A stretch of 64,000 nt of DNA from Leptospira sp. GTDB taxonomy: Bacteria; Spirochaetota; Leptospiria; Leptospirales; Leptospiraceae. Shown piece after piece: positions 24,966-32,326 of this stretch. Both the position numbers and the translations under genes were made by a program. The stretch is taken from contig JAPZRK010000008.1 in assembly GCA_027531445.1 (NCBI GenBank), positions 1 through 64,000 on the forward strand, given 5' to 3'. Below the pieces are notes generated by a model, which saw nothing but the letters and a program-made list of their open reading frames with translations, did no database searches and was not told where the DNA came from. The stretch's first letter is position 1. Every line of letters begins with the position of its first letter.

Positions 24966-25378
24966 TGATTCGCATTCTTTTAGATACTAATGTCTATATA
25001 TCAGCAATTCTATTCAATGGAAAACCGAGACTAATTCTTGAAGATATAATTGAGGAAAGAGTTAATGCATATATCTCAAATGACATTTTAAAGGAATTAG
25101 AAGATACTCTTTCCAAACCTAAATTCAAATTAACCACAGATTTTATTCAGATAGTCTTATCGGAAATTAGAGATATTACCAGATTAGTTAACACTACTCC
25201 GCTAAATAATTATCTAGATTTAAGAGATAGGAACGATTTTCATATTCTTGAAGCAGCATTCTCGGCAAAAGTTGATTACTTAATTACGGGAGACAAAGAT
25301 TTGTTATCTTTGAAAAAGATTCGTGAATTTAAAATAATAAATCCAGAAGATTATTTAAGAATCAAAGGGGAAGATTAA
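24965..25378 (+). CDS. cassette 4b: PIN-domain toxin
   Basis: 137 residues of the PIN-family toxin group with the N-terminus RILLDTNVYISAI (Asp7). Further acidic residues are in NDILKELEDTL, RDRNDFHILEAA (Asp91) and LITGDKDLL (Asp110, Asp112), a complete PIN set. Unlike the toxin in cassette 3 it retains Asp at the first position. The paired antitoxin is of a different fold, so the two toxin-antitoxin cassettes are not duplicates. A short hairpin and attC4 follow. Confidence 0.88.
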   Translation: MIRILLDTNVYISAILFNGKPRLILEDIIEERVNAYISNDILKELEDTLSKPKFKLTTDFIQIVLSEIRDITRLVNTTPLNNYLDLRDRNDFHILEAAFSAKVDYLITGDKDLLSLKKIREFKIINPEDYLRIKGED

Positions 25379-25389
25379 AAACAGGGTTT

Positions 25390-25405
25390 GCGACATTCGT
25401 GTCGC
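25390..25405 (+). other. UUCG-capped hairpin after cassette 4
   Basis: GCGACA-TTCG-TGTCGC is a perfect 6-bp stem with a stable UUCG-type tetraloop 12 nt after the toxin stop. There is no T-run, so it may protect the mRNA 3' end rather than terminate transcription. Confidence 0.45.
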
Positions 25406-25421
25406 GAATATGCGGAACGGC

Positions 25422-25533
25422 GTATAACTTCGGCTGACACGCTACGCTTCGGCACTTACGCCCTCTCTGGCTTTATAATTGCTTGCGCAATTCCCCGCCA
25501 GGTCGGCAAGTCGTGTAGCCTATTACGTTATGC
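25422..25533 (+). repeat. attC4
   Basis: R'' GTATAAC (25422-25428), left arm GGCTGACACG, right arm CGTGTAGCC, R' GTTATGC (25527-25533). As in attC1 the left arm has one extra C. The centre (112 nt in all) includes CCTCTCTGGC and TTGCTTGCGCAATTCCCCGCC. Confidence 0.82.
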
Positions 25534-25634
25534 GAAATTTCGTGATTCACCTCAACAGCCTTTAGGGCCCATTTAATTTAAAATTGACAATAAATTGAAA
25601 TAGTTGGCTAAGTTATACAAAAAGGAGAAATCAA

Positions 25635-26174
25635 ATGAGAAATGATCGTTGGGGATTTAGAGCATTAAAATTAGCTATTCTTTGTGGGTCGATTGGACTA
25701 ATCGTGGAGGGTCTTTTTGAGCTAAAGTTGCTAGTTCAACCTATAGCATCTCCCGCCTCAGTGCCAGGGCAATCTAAAATCTATGAACATTTCGTTATTC
25801 AGCACTTAACATTTCCATTAATTGGATTTTTTCTCGTTTTTTTCCCAAGAAGAATTAACGGTTTGGTTTCATCTCGATTTGCCATAATTGTACTTGCTGT
25901 GATAGCAACTCTCGTCACTATTCCTGAAATTATTGTTTCGCAAAAAGATTTATTTCGTCCTTATCCTTTCAATCTACGGGTGAGTATTCTGGAAACTATT
26001 CAAATGATTTCTGTATTCGGAAAACCATTAAATTTATTGCAGCTACAGCATCTCATTTTTTCTCATTTCTTTCTCATGGGGACAATAATAGTTTTGGCCA
26101 TTCGAGGAAATAGTTTCCTTCTGAAATTTGCTGGACCCCGAACGGGAGAGATAATGGTAACGTCGAATAATTAA
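25635..26174 (+). CDS. cassette 5: multi-spanning membrane protein
   Basis: 179 residues with four likely membrane helices (LAILCGSIGLIVEGLF, LTFPLIGFFLVFF, FAIIVLAVIATLVTI, LIFSHFFLMGTIIVLAI). The ribosome-binding site AAAGGAG is 9 nt before the ATG, unlike the leaderless neighbours, and TTGACA lies at 25584. Function not recognised. Its codon use looks less AT-biased than that of the neighbouring cassettes. About 200 nt of sequence with no visible feature separate its stop from attC5. Confidence 0.68.
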   Translation: MRNDRWGFRALKLAILCGSIGLIVEGLFELKLLVQPIASPASVPGQSKIYEHFVIQHLTFPLIGFFLVFFPRRINGLVSSRFAIIVLAVIATLVTIPEIIVSQKDLFRPYPFNLRVSILETIQMISVFGKPLNLLQLQHLIFSHFFLMGTIIVLAIRGNSFLLKFAGPRTGEIMVTSNN

Positions 26175-26381
26175 GCTTAACTCTCTTCTTTTCGAGTAAA
26201 CTCATCTGGGCCAGGAATTCGATATCAAATAGAACAACTTGGCTTCTCTCTTTTTATTCCAGAGCTGAATATGCATAAACAAAATTCTTGTCGAATCTCT
26301 CCATCTATTTCGCGGAATGAAGCATTTTATTGAATTAAAAAATCCATTTCCTAAAGAATTTTGTTTAATGGAAGAAACTTC

Positions 26382-26543
26382 GCATAACTACGGCTTACCG
26401 CTACGTTCCGGGACATGGCCCTCGCTCGGCCTAAAGGCACATTGTTCTCCGTCAAGTTTCTTTCTTGGCAAGAAAGCGTGCCGACGCTAACGTCTCTTCG
26501 AGACTCAGCTACGGACAATGTCGGTAAGCCTAATTCGTTAAGC
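26382..26543 (+). repeat. attC5 (long form)
   Basis: R'' GCATAAC (26382-26388); R' GTTAAGC (26537-26543). The arms GGCTTACCG and CGGTAAGCC are perfectly complementary, with no extra base, unlike attC1. The 120-nt centre is clearly related to attC1 (CTCGCTCGGCCTAAAGGCAC, GCCGACGCTAACG, CTCAGCTACGGACAA shared). The 26175-26381 stretch before it holds no feature I can identify. Confidence 0.8.
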
Positions 26544-26584
26544 GTCATTTTTAAAAATGTTATGTAATTAAAGGAAATATGCCA

Positions 26585-27355
26585 ATGAAATTAGTTTTTA
26601 CCTCAATCGACTATACGAAAATAAAAGTTATTGAGTCTGTACTAAAATCTCAAAACATTACAGTCATTACAAAGGGAGAAGAATTAGATGTTTTAAATGG
26701 AATCATTCCTAGACAATCTAATTTAATTGAAGTTTACGTCGCTGATGAAGACTTTGAAATAGCCCTGAGTATTATTGATACGGGCAGTCTTCCTGAAGGT
26801 GAATTCGAAGAAGATAAGATTGAAAGTGTAAAACAAATTCGTTATGAAAATTTAAAAGAAATATCGATTAAAAAAGATAAATTAGCACTCTTAAATTTAC
26901 TATGTGGTATACTACTGATATCCACTATCTTCTTTATAATAATCTTTCTTACGCAAGTCGATAAAAATATCAAATTAAAAAATTCGATTACTAATGCGTC
27001 AATCGAGTATAATTTTGACTACGAGAAAAATTGCCTCCTGGGATACAGCAAGACTGATCAAATATTAGTGTCAGAAGAATGTTACGTAGAAGATTCGGAG
27101 ATACGGAAATACGCTAAGTATTATAATTTTGAAGGGATTTTAAAGACGGAATATCTTAATCCTTATCATCTCGAATTTTTTACCATTGAAGTTATATACG
27201 ATAAATTTGGTAAAAAGATAAGTGAGTTTACCGATTATGACCATGATGATAATTACGATGAGTGGATATTATACGATAGCAAAGGGAATATTAAAAAAAA
27301 ATACAAAGATTTAAACAAAGACTATCGGTTTGAAGAATCCGAACTCTCTTTGTAG
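26585..27355 (+). CDS. cassette 6: DUF2007 membrane protein with calcium-loop-like repeats
   Basis: About 256 residues. The N-terminal 65 residues (KLVFTSIDYTKIKVIESVLK, EVYVADEDFEIAL) fit DUF2007, a ferredoxin-like domain thought to be regulatory. One membrane helix (LLNLLCGILLISTIFFIIIFL) follows. The C-terminus has two acidic loops, DYDHDDNYDE and DLNKDYRFEE, resembling EF-hand or dockerin calcium loops. I prefer ATG 26585 (AAAGGA 9 nt upstream) over ATG 26579. Ligand unknown. Confidence 0.72.
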   Translation: MKLVFTSIDYTKIKVIESVLKSQNITVITKGEELDVLNGIIPRQSNLIEVYVADEDFEIALSIIDTGSLPEGEFEEDKIESVKQIRYENLKEISIKKDKLALLNLLCGILLISTIFFIIIFLTQVDKNIKLKNSITNASIEYNFDYEKNCLLGYSKTDQILVSEECYVEDSEIRKYAKYYNFEGILKTEYLNPYHLEFFTIEVIYDKFGKKISEFTDYDHDDNYDEWILYDSKGNIKKKYKDLNKDYRFEESELSL

Positions 27356-27432
27356 TCGTCTCATACGTGGGGATCATATAAGTATAGATAAATTGCGCTT
27401 TTTCATGCTGTTATACGCAATAAAACAACGGC

Positions 27433-27504
27433 GTATAACTACGGCTTATCTCTACGTTCCAGGACTCAGGGTCAGCCTAAGTCGGTAAGCCTAATTCGTT
27501 ATGC
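27433..27504 (+). repeat. attC6 (short form)
   Basis: R'' GTATAAC (27433-27439), then ACGGCTTATC; right arm CGGTAAGCC, R' GTTATGC (27498-27504). 72 nt. The left arm has one change from the GGCTTACCG form, so pairing is weaker than in attC5. Confidence 0.75.
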
Positions 27505-27542
27505 GATATGTGCATTAATTATAGATTGATCAACTTAAGAAA

Positions 27543-28244
27543 ATGAAAAAAACTGCATTAACAATAATATTTATTTTACAATGTTCTTTTCCTCTTAAAG
27601 AATTATCTAAAAGAGAAGAAAAAATAAAAAGCACGGATAATCAATGGACGGTAATTTTCAATAATTTCTATCAAGATTTCTTAGAACAAGAAGATCTCAA
27701 CCTACGATTCAGATTCCTTCCATATATTGAATCCTCTTCTGAAAAAATAAGGATAAATCATTTTCAAGATAATATAGATCTGGTTTTCTCTTCTAATTCT
27801 CTACTTTTCGACAAATTAGATAAAAATAATTTTAAATATAAAAACTTAACTGACCAATATCATGTCGTAGACTTAGAATTAAGATACTCTAGCAAATTAA
27901 AAAAGGAAGAACTATTCTATCCAACAATAATCTTCATGATTGAAAGTAAAAAAATAAATCAAAAAATTACATCTTTCAATGGTGTAGGTTTAAATCTTTT
28001 TATAAGGTTCTCAATATTTCAACGTTCCGGCGAGGAAGCTGCTTATTGTCAGAAAAGATTGAATAGTAATATTTTCTCAAATGATTTTTTGTTAAATATC
28101 ATTTTAGAAGATAATTCGCCTTTTCTTAAAAATTTAAATGATCCGAATGAATTCAAAAATGATACATTTATAAAACAAAAAATAAAAGAATGTAAAGAGG
28201 AATTATTTAAAAAAAGTGTGAAAGATTATTTTGAAACAAAATAG
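27543..28244 (+). CDS. cassette 7: secreted protein, possible lipoprotein
   Basis: 233 residues. A short hydrophobic start (KKTALTIIFILQCSF) could be a lipoprotein signal at Cys14, though Gln at -1 is atypical. The rest is Lys/Asn/Phe-rich with mixed helices and strands (VVDLELRYSSKLKKEELFYPTI, GVGLNLFIRFSIFQ) and two later Cys. Strongly AT-rich. attC7 follows 16 nt after the stop. Family not recognised. Confidence 0.65.
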   Translation: MKKTALTIIFILQCSFPLKELSKREEKIKSTDNQWTVIFNNFYQDFLEQEDLNLRFRFLPYIESSSEKIRINHFQDNIDLVFSSNSLLFDKLDKNNFKYKNLTDQYHVVDLELRYSSKLKKEELFYPTIIFMIESKKINQKITSFNGVGLNLFIRFSIFQRSGEEAAYCQKRLNSNIFSNDFLLNIILEDNSPFLKNLNDPNEFKNDTFIKQKIKECKEELFKKSVKDYFETK

Positions 28245-28260
28245 GGAAACTATCGCCTTT

Positions 28261-28320
28261 GTATAACTTCGGCTGAGACTTGGCGCTCGGGACAAGGACA
28301 TGTATATTAGTTCGTAATAC
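28261..28320 (+). repeat. attC7, degenerate
   Basis: GTATAAC (28261-28267) with TCGGCTGAGAC as left arm is clear. The right side reads ATATTAGTTCGTAATACG, with GTAATAC at 28314-28320 in place of GTTATGC and the AGCC arm lost. Probably inactive. Confidence 0.6.
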
Positions 28321-28378
28321 GAGATATAAGCGCGATATTTGTTATTTAATATTTTAAGGATTGTGGAGAATAGTTAAA

Positions 28379-29401
28379 ATGTATAGCAACGATGACTTAG
28401 ATAAGGCAGTAGAGCAGGGAATATTCAGCTCAAAAGATGTGAGTAGATTTAGAGATTTCATAAATAAGTCTCAGAATTCTCCATCCATCGATGAAGAACA
28501 ATTTAAACTTATTACTAGCTTCAATGACGTTTTTGTAGTTGTTGCATGTTCATTATTTATCATTAGTACCAATTGGATTGCATATGTTTTTATTAACTAT
28601 TACTCCTTTCTATTGACTCCCATTATAGCTTGGTTTCTATCAAACTTTTTTGTTCTAAAAAGAAGAATGGCATTCCCCGGAATAATTTTATCATTTTTTT
28701 TTAGTGGAGGTCTATTTACTCTAATTTTATCAATGTTCATTGAATTAAAATATTTTAATGAGCAAGTAAATACTTTATACTCTATCATCGCCGCCCTTCT
28801 GGTATCTACTATAGGAACATATTTTCATTGGCGTAGGTTTAAAGTTCCTATAACTATGTCGATTTTATTTCTATCAGTTTTAGGTACTTTCTTTTCAACG
28901 ATCGTCTGTTTTTGGCCTACATTTAAGGATCATATTCTGATCTTATTGATCATTAGTGGTATATTAACTTTCTCATTTGCAATTTATTGGGATCAACGTG
29001 ATTTAACTAGAACCAGCTATAAATCAGACACTGCATTCTGGTTACACATAGCATCTGCTCCTCTAATTATAAATCCATTATTTACACTGCTTGGTATTTC
29101 TGAGGAGAAAAGCGGGATCATATCTATGTTCATCGTTTTACTTCTTTTTTTATTCTTCGTTGTAATTTCTTTAATAATAGATAGAAGAGCTTTTATGCTC
29201 TCATCTTTAATTTATGTTGTATATGCACTTTCCACGTATTTCAATTCTTATAGTGAAGGAAAAATTGGTTTTGCACTCTCTGGAATTATAGTCGGATTGA
29301 GTTTGGTCTTTTTATCAGTGTTTTGGAATTCTGTTAGGCTCAAATTAATAAAAAATATTCCATTAATTTTTTATAGATTTATCCCTAATTACAGAGAATA
29401 A
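28379..29401 (+). CDS. cassette 8: DUF2157-like membrane protein
   Basis: About 340 residues. A short N-terminal segment (DLDKAVEQGIFSSKDVSRF) resembles the helical start of DUF2157 proteins and is followed by nine or ten membrane helices in pairs. ATG 28379 has GGAG 11 nt upstream; TTG 28361 is the only longer start. Family assignment rests on layout and the N-terminal motif only. It is the last gene of the array, followed by the truncated attC8. Confidence 0.65.
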   Translation: MYSNDDLDKAVEQGIFSSKDVSRFRDFINKSQNSPSIDEEQFKLITSFNDVFVVVACSLFIISTNWIAYVFINYYSFLLTPIIAWFLSNFFVLKRRMAFPGIILSFFFSGGLFTLILSMFIELKYFNEQVNTLYSIIAALLVSTIGTYFHWRRFKVPITMSILFLSVLGTFFSTIVCFWPTFKDHILILLIISGILTFSFAIYWDQRDLTRTSYKSDTAFWLHIASAPLIINPLFTLLGISEEKSGIISMFIVLLLFLFFVVISLIIDRRAFMLSSLIYVVYALSTYFNSYSEGKIGFALSGIIVGLSLVFLSVFWNSVRLKLIKNIPLIFYRFIPNYRE

Positions 29402-29456
29402 CTAAAATAACAATTATACAGTATATATAAATTCAAATCGGCAAACTGTATACGGC

Positions 29457-29530
29457 GCATAACTTGGGCTTACCGCTTCGCCTTGGATCTGCAGAACAAA
29501 CCCTGGCTCTGCGATTGCAAAACCAGGTAA
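29457..29530 (+). repeat. attC8, truncated; right end of the array
   Basis: R'' GCATAAC (29457-29463) and left arm GGGCTTACCGC are intact. The right arm stops after AGGTAA (29525-29530), where CGGTAAGCC and GTTATGC would be expected. The next base begins the terminator of the convergent oxidoreductase gene. The break point marks the array boundary. Confidence 0.62.
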
Positions 29531-29534
29531 AATG

Positions 29535-29559
29535 AAAAGAGCATCAATTGCGCTCTTTT
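29535..29559 (-). terminator. terminator of the FAD oxidoreductase gene
   Basis: Inverted repeat AAAAGAGC (29535-29542)/GCTCTTTT (29552-29559). On the - strand the stem ends in TTTT and is followed by CATTTTACC, a weak U-tract. The gene's stop codon lies in the stem. Confidence 0.6.
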
Positions 29560-31012
29560 ACTTCGTTAAAAAAATTCTCTTGTACAAATCCGTTTGCAAG
29601 ATTCCTTTTGGATCATATTTTTTCTTCAAGGTATAAAATTTCTTTAAATTTTCCTTCGGGAAATAGGATTCCATAACTCTATTTCGAAGTGTTGAATCTT
29701 TGGCAAAGTAAAATTTCCCTTTGTTTTTGATCACAACTTCATCCATCGCATAACATAAGTCCCATAATTTTTCTCGATTTGATTTTGTGACAGGAAAATC
29801 CATGGCCATCGAGAATCCATCAACCGAGTGAGTCAAAAGAAACGGGTCTGGTTTGTGTTTTTTGAACACCGAGAGGTAATTTACAATGCCTGCTTTTTGT
29901 CCCAATCGAAAAATCTCTTTCATGGCTTCTTTGGCAGTTTCCTTTGGTAAAAAAACTTGGTATTGGATCATTGCACCTGGTTTATAGATATACTTCCAGT
30001 TTGGAACGTAATCCAACAAAAAAGCATACTCCGCATGACCTTGGTAATAGTCTTTGTTGTTGACTAAAATGCTCGCAACATACTTCGCAAAATTGATAAG
30101 TCTCATTCCTAAGTTGAAGCTAAATGGCCACATCAAGATCCACATCCATTTTTTAGGAATTAAATAGAAGAGTCGAGTGGGTAAGTTTTGATTTTCTAAT
30201 TTGCAATTTTCAGGATAGTCTGGATCTTCTCCTGCTTTCAGATTTACTGCTTTGTGAATCTGTCCACGACCCATCGAATCACCTGAAGCAAAAGCATCGA
30301 TCCAACCAACTAAATAATCGGATGATTTATATTCTGCTTCGAAGTAATCAAAGAGTTCATCAAAGTTTTTGACCACAACTGGAGAAATCTTCATCTTTCC
30401 GGCATAGATTTTTTTCATTTTGATTTTGATAACCAAAAAGCAACCTAACATTCCAAAGCCGGAAATTGCAGAATAAAAGATTTCTGAATTTAATTTGGGA
30501 GTACATTTTAAAATATCTCCTTTGACGGTGAGGAATGTAAACTCTTGGATGTGTTCCCCAATTGTACCTACTTGAAAGTTGTTTTTGCCATGTATATTCA
30601 TGGACAGAGCTCCACCTAGCGTAGGCATCATTGTTCCCGAAACTACGGGAGGCCAATAACCATTGACGATACCAGTTTCCCAAAGGTCTTTGATACGTGC
30701 GCCTGATTGAACTGTCATGATACCCGTTTTTTGATCAAAATCCAAAACTTGATTGAAAAGTGTGAGATCTAAAACAATACCTTCCGTATTTGTTGCCGCA
30801 TCACCGTAACTACAACCTCCGCCCCGTAGTGCGATCTTTGTATTTGTAGTATTTGCCCACTGAAAGATTTCTATGATTTCCTTTTCCGTTTTTGGTCTGA
30901 GCACAGGGCTATTCGAGTGAAAACTCATACCCCATGCTTCGACTCTTTCGCTAGCCGGAAGTTGGATTACTGGGATGGAACTTTCTTTCTTTGTTGTTTT
31001 TTTTGTAACCAT
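29558..31012 (-). CDS. FAD-binding oxidoreductase, DprE1-like
   Basis: About 484 residues. The FAD-binding motif RGGGCSYGDAA (63-73) belongs to the vanillyl-alcohol-oxidase/DprE1/alditol-oxidase superfamily; ALRGGG and SYGDAATN are especially like decaprenylphosphoryl-ribose 2-oxidase. A large substrate domain and DPKGILQTDL follow. I chose the ATG 2 nt after the SDR stop; longer in-frame starts lie inside the SDR gene. Pairing with an SDR mirrors DprE1-DprE2 epimerases, so the pair may epimerise a sugar lipid. That substrate is inference. Confidence 0.82.
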   Translation of the reverse strand: MVTKKTTKKESSIPVIQLPASERVEAWGMSFHSNSPVLRPKTEKEIIEIFQWANTTNTKIALRGGGCSYGDAATNTEGIVLDLTLFNQVLDFDQKTGIMTVQSGARIKDLWETGIVNGYWPPVVSGTMMPTLGGALSMNIHGKNNFQVGTIGEHIQEFTFLTVKGDILKCTPKLNSEIFYSAISGFGMLGCFLVIKIKMKKIYAGKMKISPVVVKNFDELFDYFEAEYKSSDYLVGWIDAFASGDSMGRGQIHKAVNLKAGEDPDYPENCKLENQNLPTRLFYLIPKKWMWILMWPFSFNLGMRLINFAKYVASILVNNKDYYQGHAEYAFLLDYVPNWKYIYKPGAMIQYQVFLPKETAKEAMKEIFRLGQKAGIVNYLSVFKKHKPDPFLLTHSVDGFSMAMDFPVTKSNREKLWDLCYAMDEVVIKNKGKFYFAKDSTLRNRVMESYFPKENLKKFYTLKKKYDPKGILQTDLYKRIFLTK

Positions 31013-31014
31013 TG

Positions 31015-31767
31015 TTAAATACTCATCTTTTTGAAAATAAAATTTGGGATGTTTCGAATGATCAATCCTACCAACGCCCAAATTCCAGGGACAAACGCTT
31101 CATCCTTTCCTTTTGCTACAATTTTTAAAATTGAATCCGCCGCGTCTTCAGGCGAAATTACTTTCAATAAACCTTTTTCTGGTAACGGTAGACCCTTCAC
31201 CATATCAGTTCTGATAAAACCAGGCTTAATCGTCGTTACCTGAACATTTACTTCGGAAAGACGATTTCTTAAAGCTTCCAAGTACGTATTCAATGCAGCC
31301 TTTGAAGTGTTATAGACTGGGTTCCCCTTTCTGCCTCGTTCCCCTGCAATTGAGGAGATCCCTATGATCTTTCCATGTTTTTGATTGGTAAAAAAAGTAG
31401 CCGCAGGATTTAAATACGCAATTGCACCCAATATATTTATATTCATCATTTGGTGGTCTTTTGTTGTATCGTATTCCGTCTTCTCGATGGCTGGCATCAC
31501 ACCGGACGCATAGTAAATCTCATCTAAGCCGCCAAGGGTTTTGATTGCCATTGCAAATATCTTTTCCGCTGATTTAAAATCACCGACATCGGCGACAATA
31601 TAATGGGCTCTTTTGTTCCCTTTCTCATTCCACGGAGAAATGATTGCCTTCATCTCGTTTTCTCTTCTTGCAAGAATAAGGACTGTTGATCCATTTTTAA
31701 GTTCTGCTTCGGCGATGGCCTTGCCAATTCCGCTAGAGCCACCTACGACTATTATTTTTTTCACCAT
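31015..31767 (-). CDS. short-chain dehydrogenase/reductase, possible DprE2-like partner
   Basis: 250 residues, classical SDR. The cofactor motif is GGSSGIGKAI (8-17) and ARREN suggests NADP preference. The active site has SSIAGERG and YNTSKAALNTY (YxxxK). ATG 31767 has GGAGG almost touching it; GTG 31764 is spaced better. It is followed by the FAD oxidoreductase after 2 nt, so the two form an operon that may run oxidation and reduction of one substrate. Divergent from the NYN gene. Confidence 0.88.
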   Translation of the reverse strand: MVKKIIVVGGSSGIGKAIAEAELKNGSTVLILARRENEMKAIISPWNEKGNKRAHYIVADVGDFKSAEKIFAMAIKTLGGLDEIYYASGVMPAIEKTEYDTTKDHQMMNINILGAIAYLNPAATFFTNQKHGKIIGISSIAGERGRKGNPVYNTSKAALNTYLEALRNRLSEVNVQVTTIKPGFIRTDMVKGLPLPEKGLLKVISPEDAADSILKIVAKGKDEAFVPGIWALVGLIIRNIPNFIFKKMSI

Positions 31768-31819
31768 GCCTCCTATTTTTTGGTTTTATGTAATCTGGCA
31801 AGTTCATTCAATAGGGGAA

Positions 31820-32320
31820 GTGTCCAATTACACTCGAATCTTGATAGATGGGATGAATTTAATGTATAAATTCCCCGATTTGGCCCTCCTTCTCGTCGAG
31901 TTTGAATTGGAGCGGGCGAGGGAAGGTTTGCTCTCTTACCTTTGGCAGTACTTTCAAGCCCAAAAAGAAATACAAGTCTTGGTTTTTTTCGATGGCAAAA
32001 AGGCGATTTTTGAGGATTGTTATTCGGAAACATATGAATCCATTTCAGTTCATTACAGCCATGAGAAAAAGGCAGATGATTTGATCATTGGCTATCTCAC
32101 TCAAGCGGCTATTCCAGCTGAATGTTTGGTGATTACTACAGACAAAGAAATCATTAATTTTGCGCGGAGAGTTCGGGCCAAAAGAAAAACTTCCGAAGAG
32201 TTCTATAATGAATGGATTCAAGTTCAAGAAGCAAAAGAAGATACCGAATTAGACAAAATCAAGGAAGGTTTGACTGAGATGCCTGAAGCAGAGTATTGGG
32301 CAAAGCAGTTTCTGATTTAA
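31820..32320 (+). CDS. NYN-domain (YacP-like) predicted endoribonuclease
   Basis: About 166 residues. The N-terminus RILIDGMNLMYKF gives the first conserved Asp and Asn of the NYN/PIN-like fold; LVFFDGKK and VITTDKEIINFARR give the later acidic positions. YacP/Rae1-type proteins cleave mRNA on ribosomes. I start at GTG 31820 (AGGGG just upstream); a longer frame overlaps the SDR gene. The MBOAT gene follows 6 nt after the stop, so they are probably co-transcribed. Confidence 0.82.
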   Translation: MSNYTRILIDGMNLMYKFPDLALLLVEFELERAREGLLSYLWQYFQAQKEIQVLVFFDGKKAIFEDCYSETYESISVHYSHEKKADDLIIGYLTQAAIPAECLVITTDKEIINFARRVRAKRKTSEEFYNEWIQVQEAKEDTELDKIKEGLTEMPEAEYWAKQFLI

Positions 32321-32326
32321 AATATT

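Larger units (their letters stand above)
22077..29530 (+). mobile_element. integron-type gene-cassette array without integrase (CALIN-like)
   Basis: Seven consecutive cassettes, all on +, each end in a related imperfect inverted repeat. These begin GYATAAC + 3 nt + GGCTGACACGC or GGCTTACCGC and, where complete, end GTAGCC or GTAAGCC + 5-6 nt + GTTATGC or GTTAAGC. This is the layout of attC sites: R''/L'' and L'/R' arms, a mispaired central spacer and often one extra base in the left arm. Sites vary from about 60 to 167 nt in the centre. No tyrosine recombinase is in the window, so by established terminology this is an attC cluster lacking an integrase. The left limit is uncertain; the right limit is a truncated site at 29530. 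Confidence 0.82.

Noticed and set aside
26351..26548. Open frames running through attC1, attC4 and attC5 on either strand
   Set aside because: GC-rich palindromic sequence is open by chance; the frames have no start signals and code for the attC arms.
22884..29530. Repeats read as a CRISPR array or REP/ERIC elements
   Set aside because: Spacing is irregular (0.6-1.8 kb), each repeat follows a complete gene in one orientation, and arms have attC-type boxes. CRISPR repeats would be short, identical and evenly spaced.
31613..31819. Longer N-terminus for the NYN protein
   Set aside because: It is antisense to the SDR gene, and the NYN fold begins just after GTG 31820.
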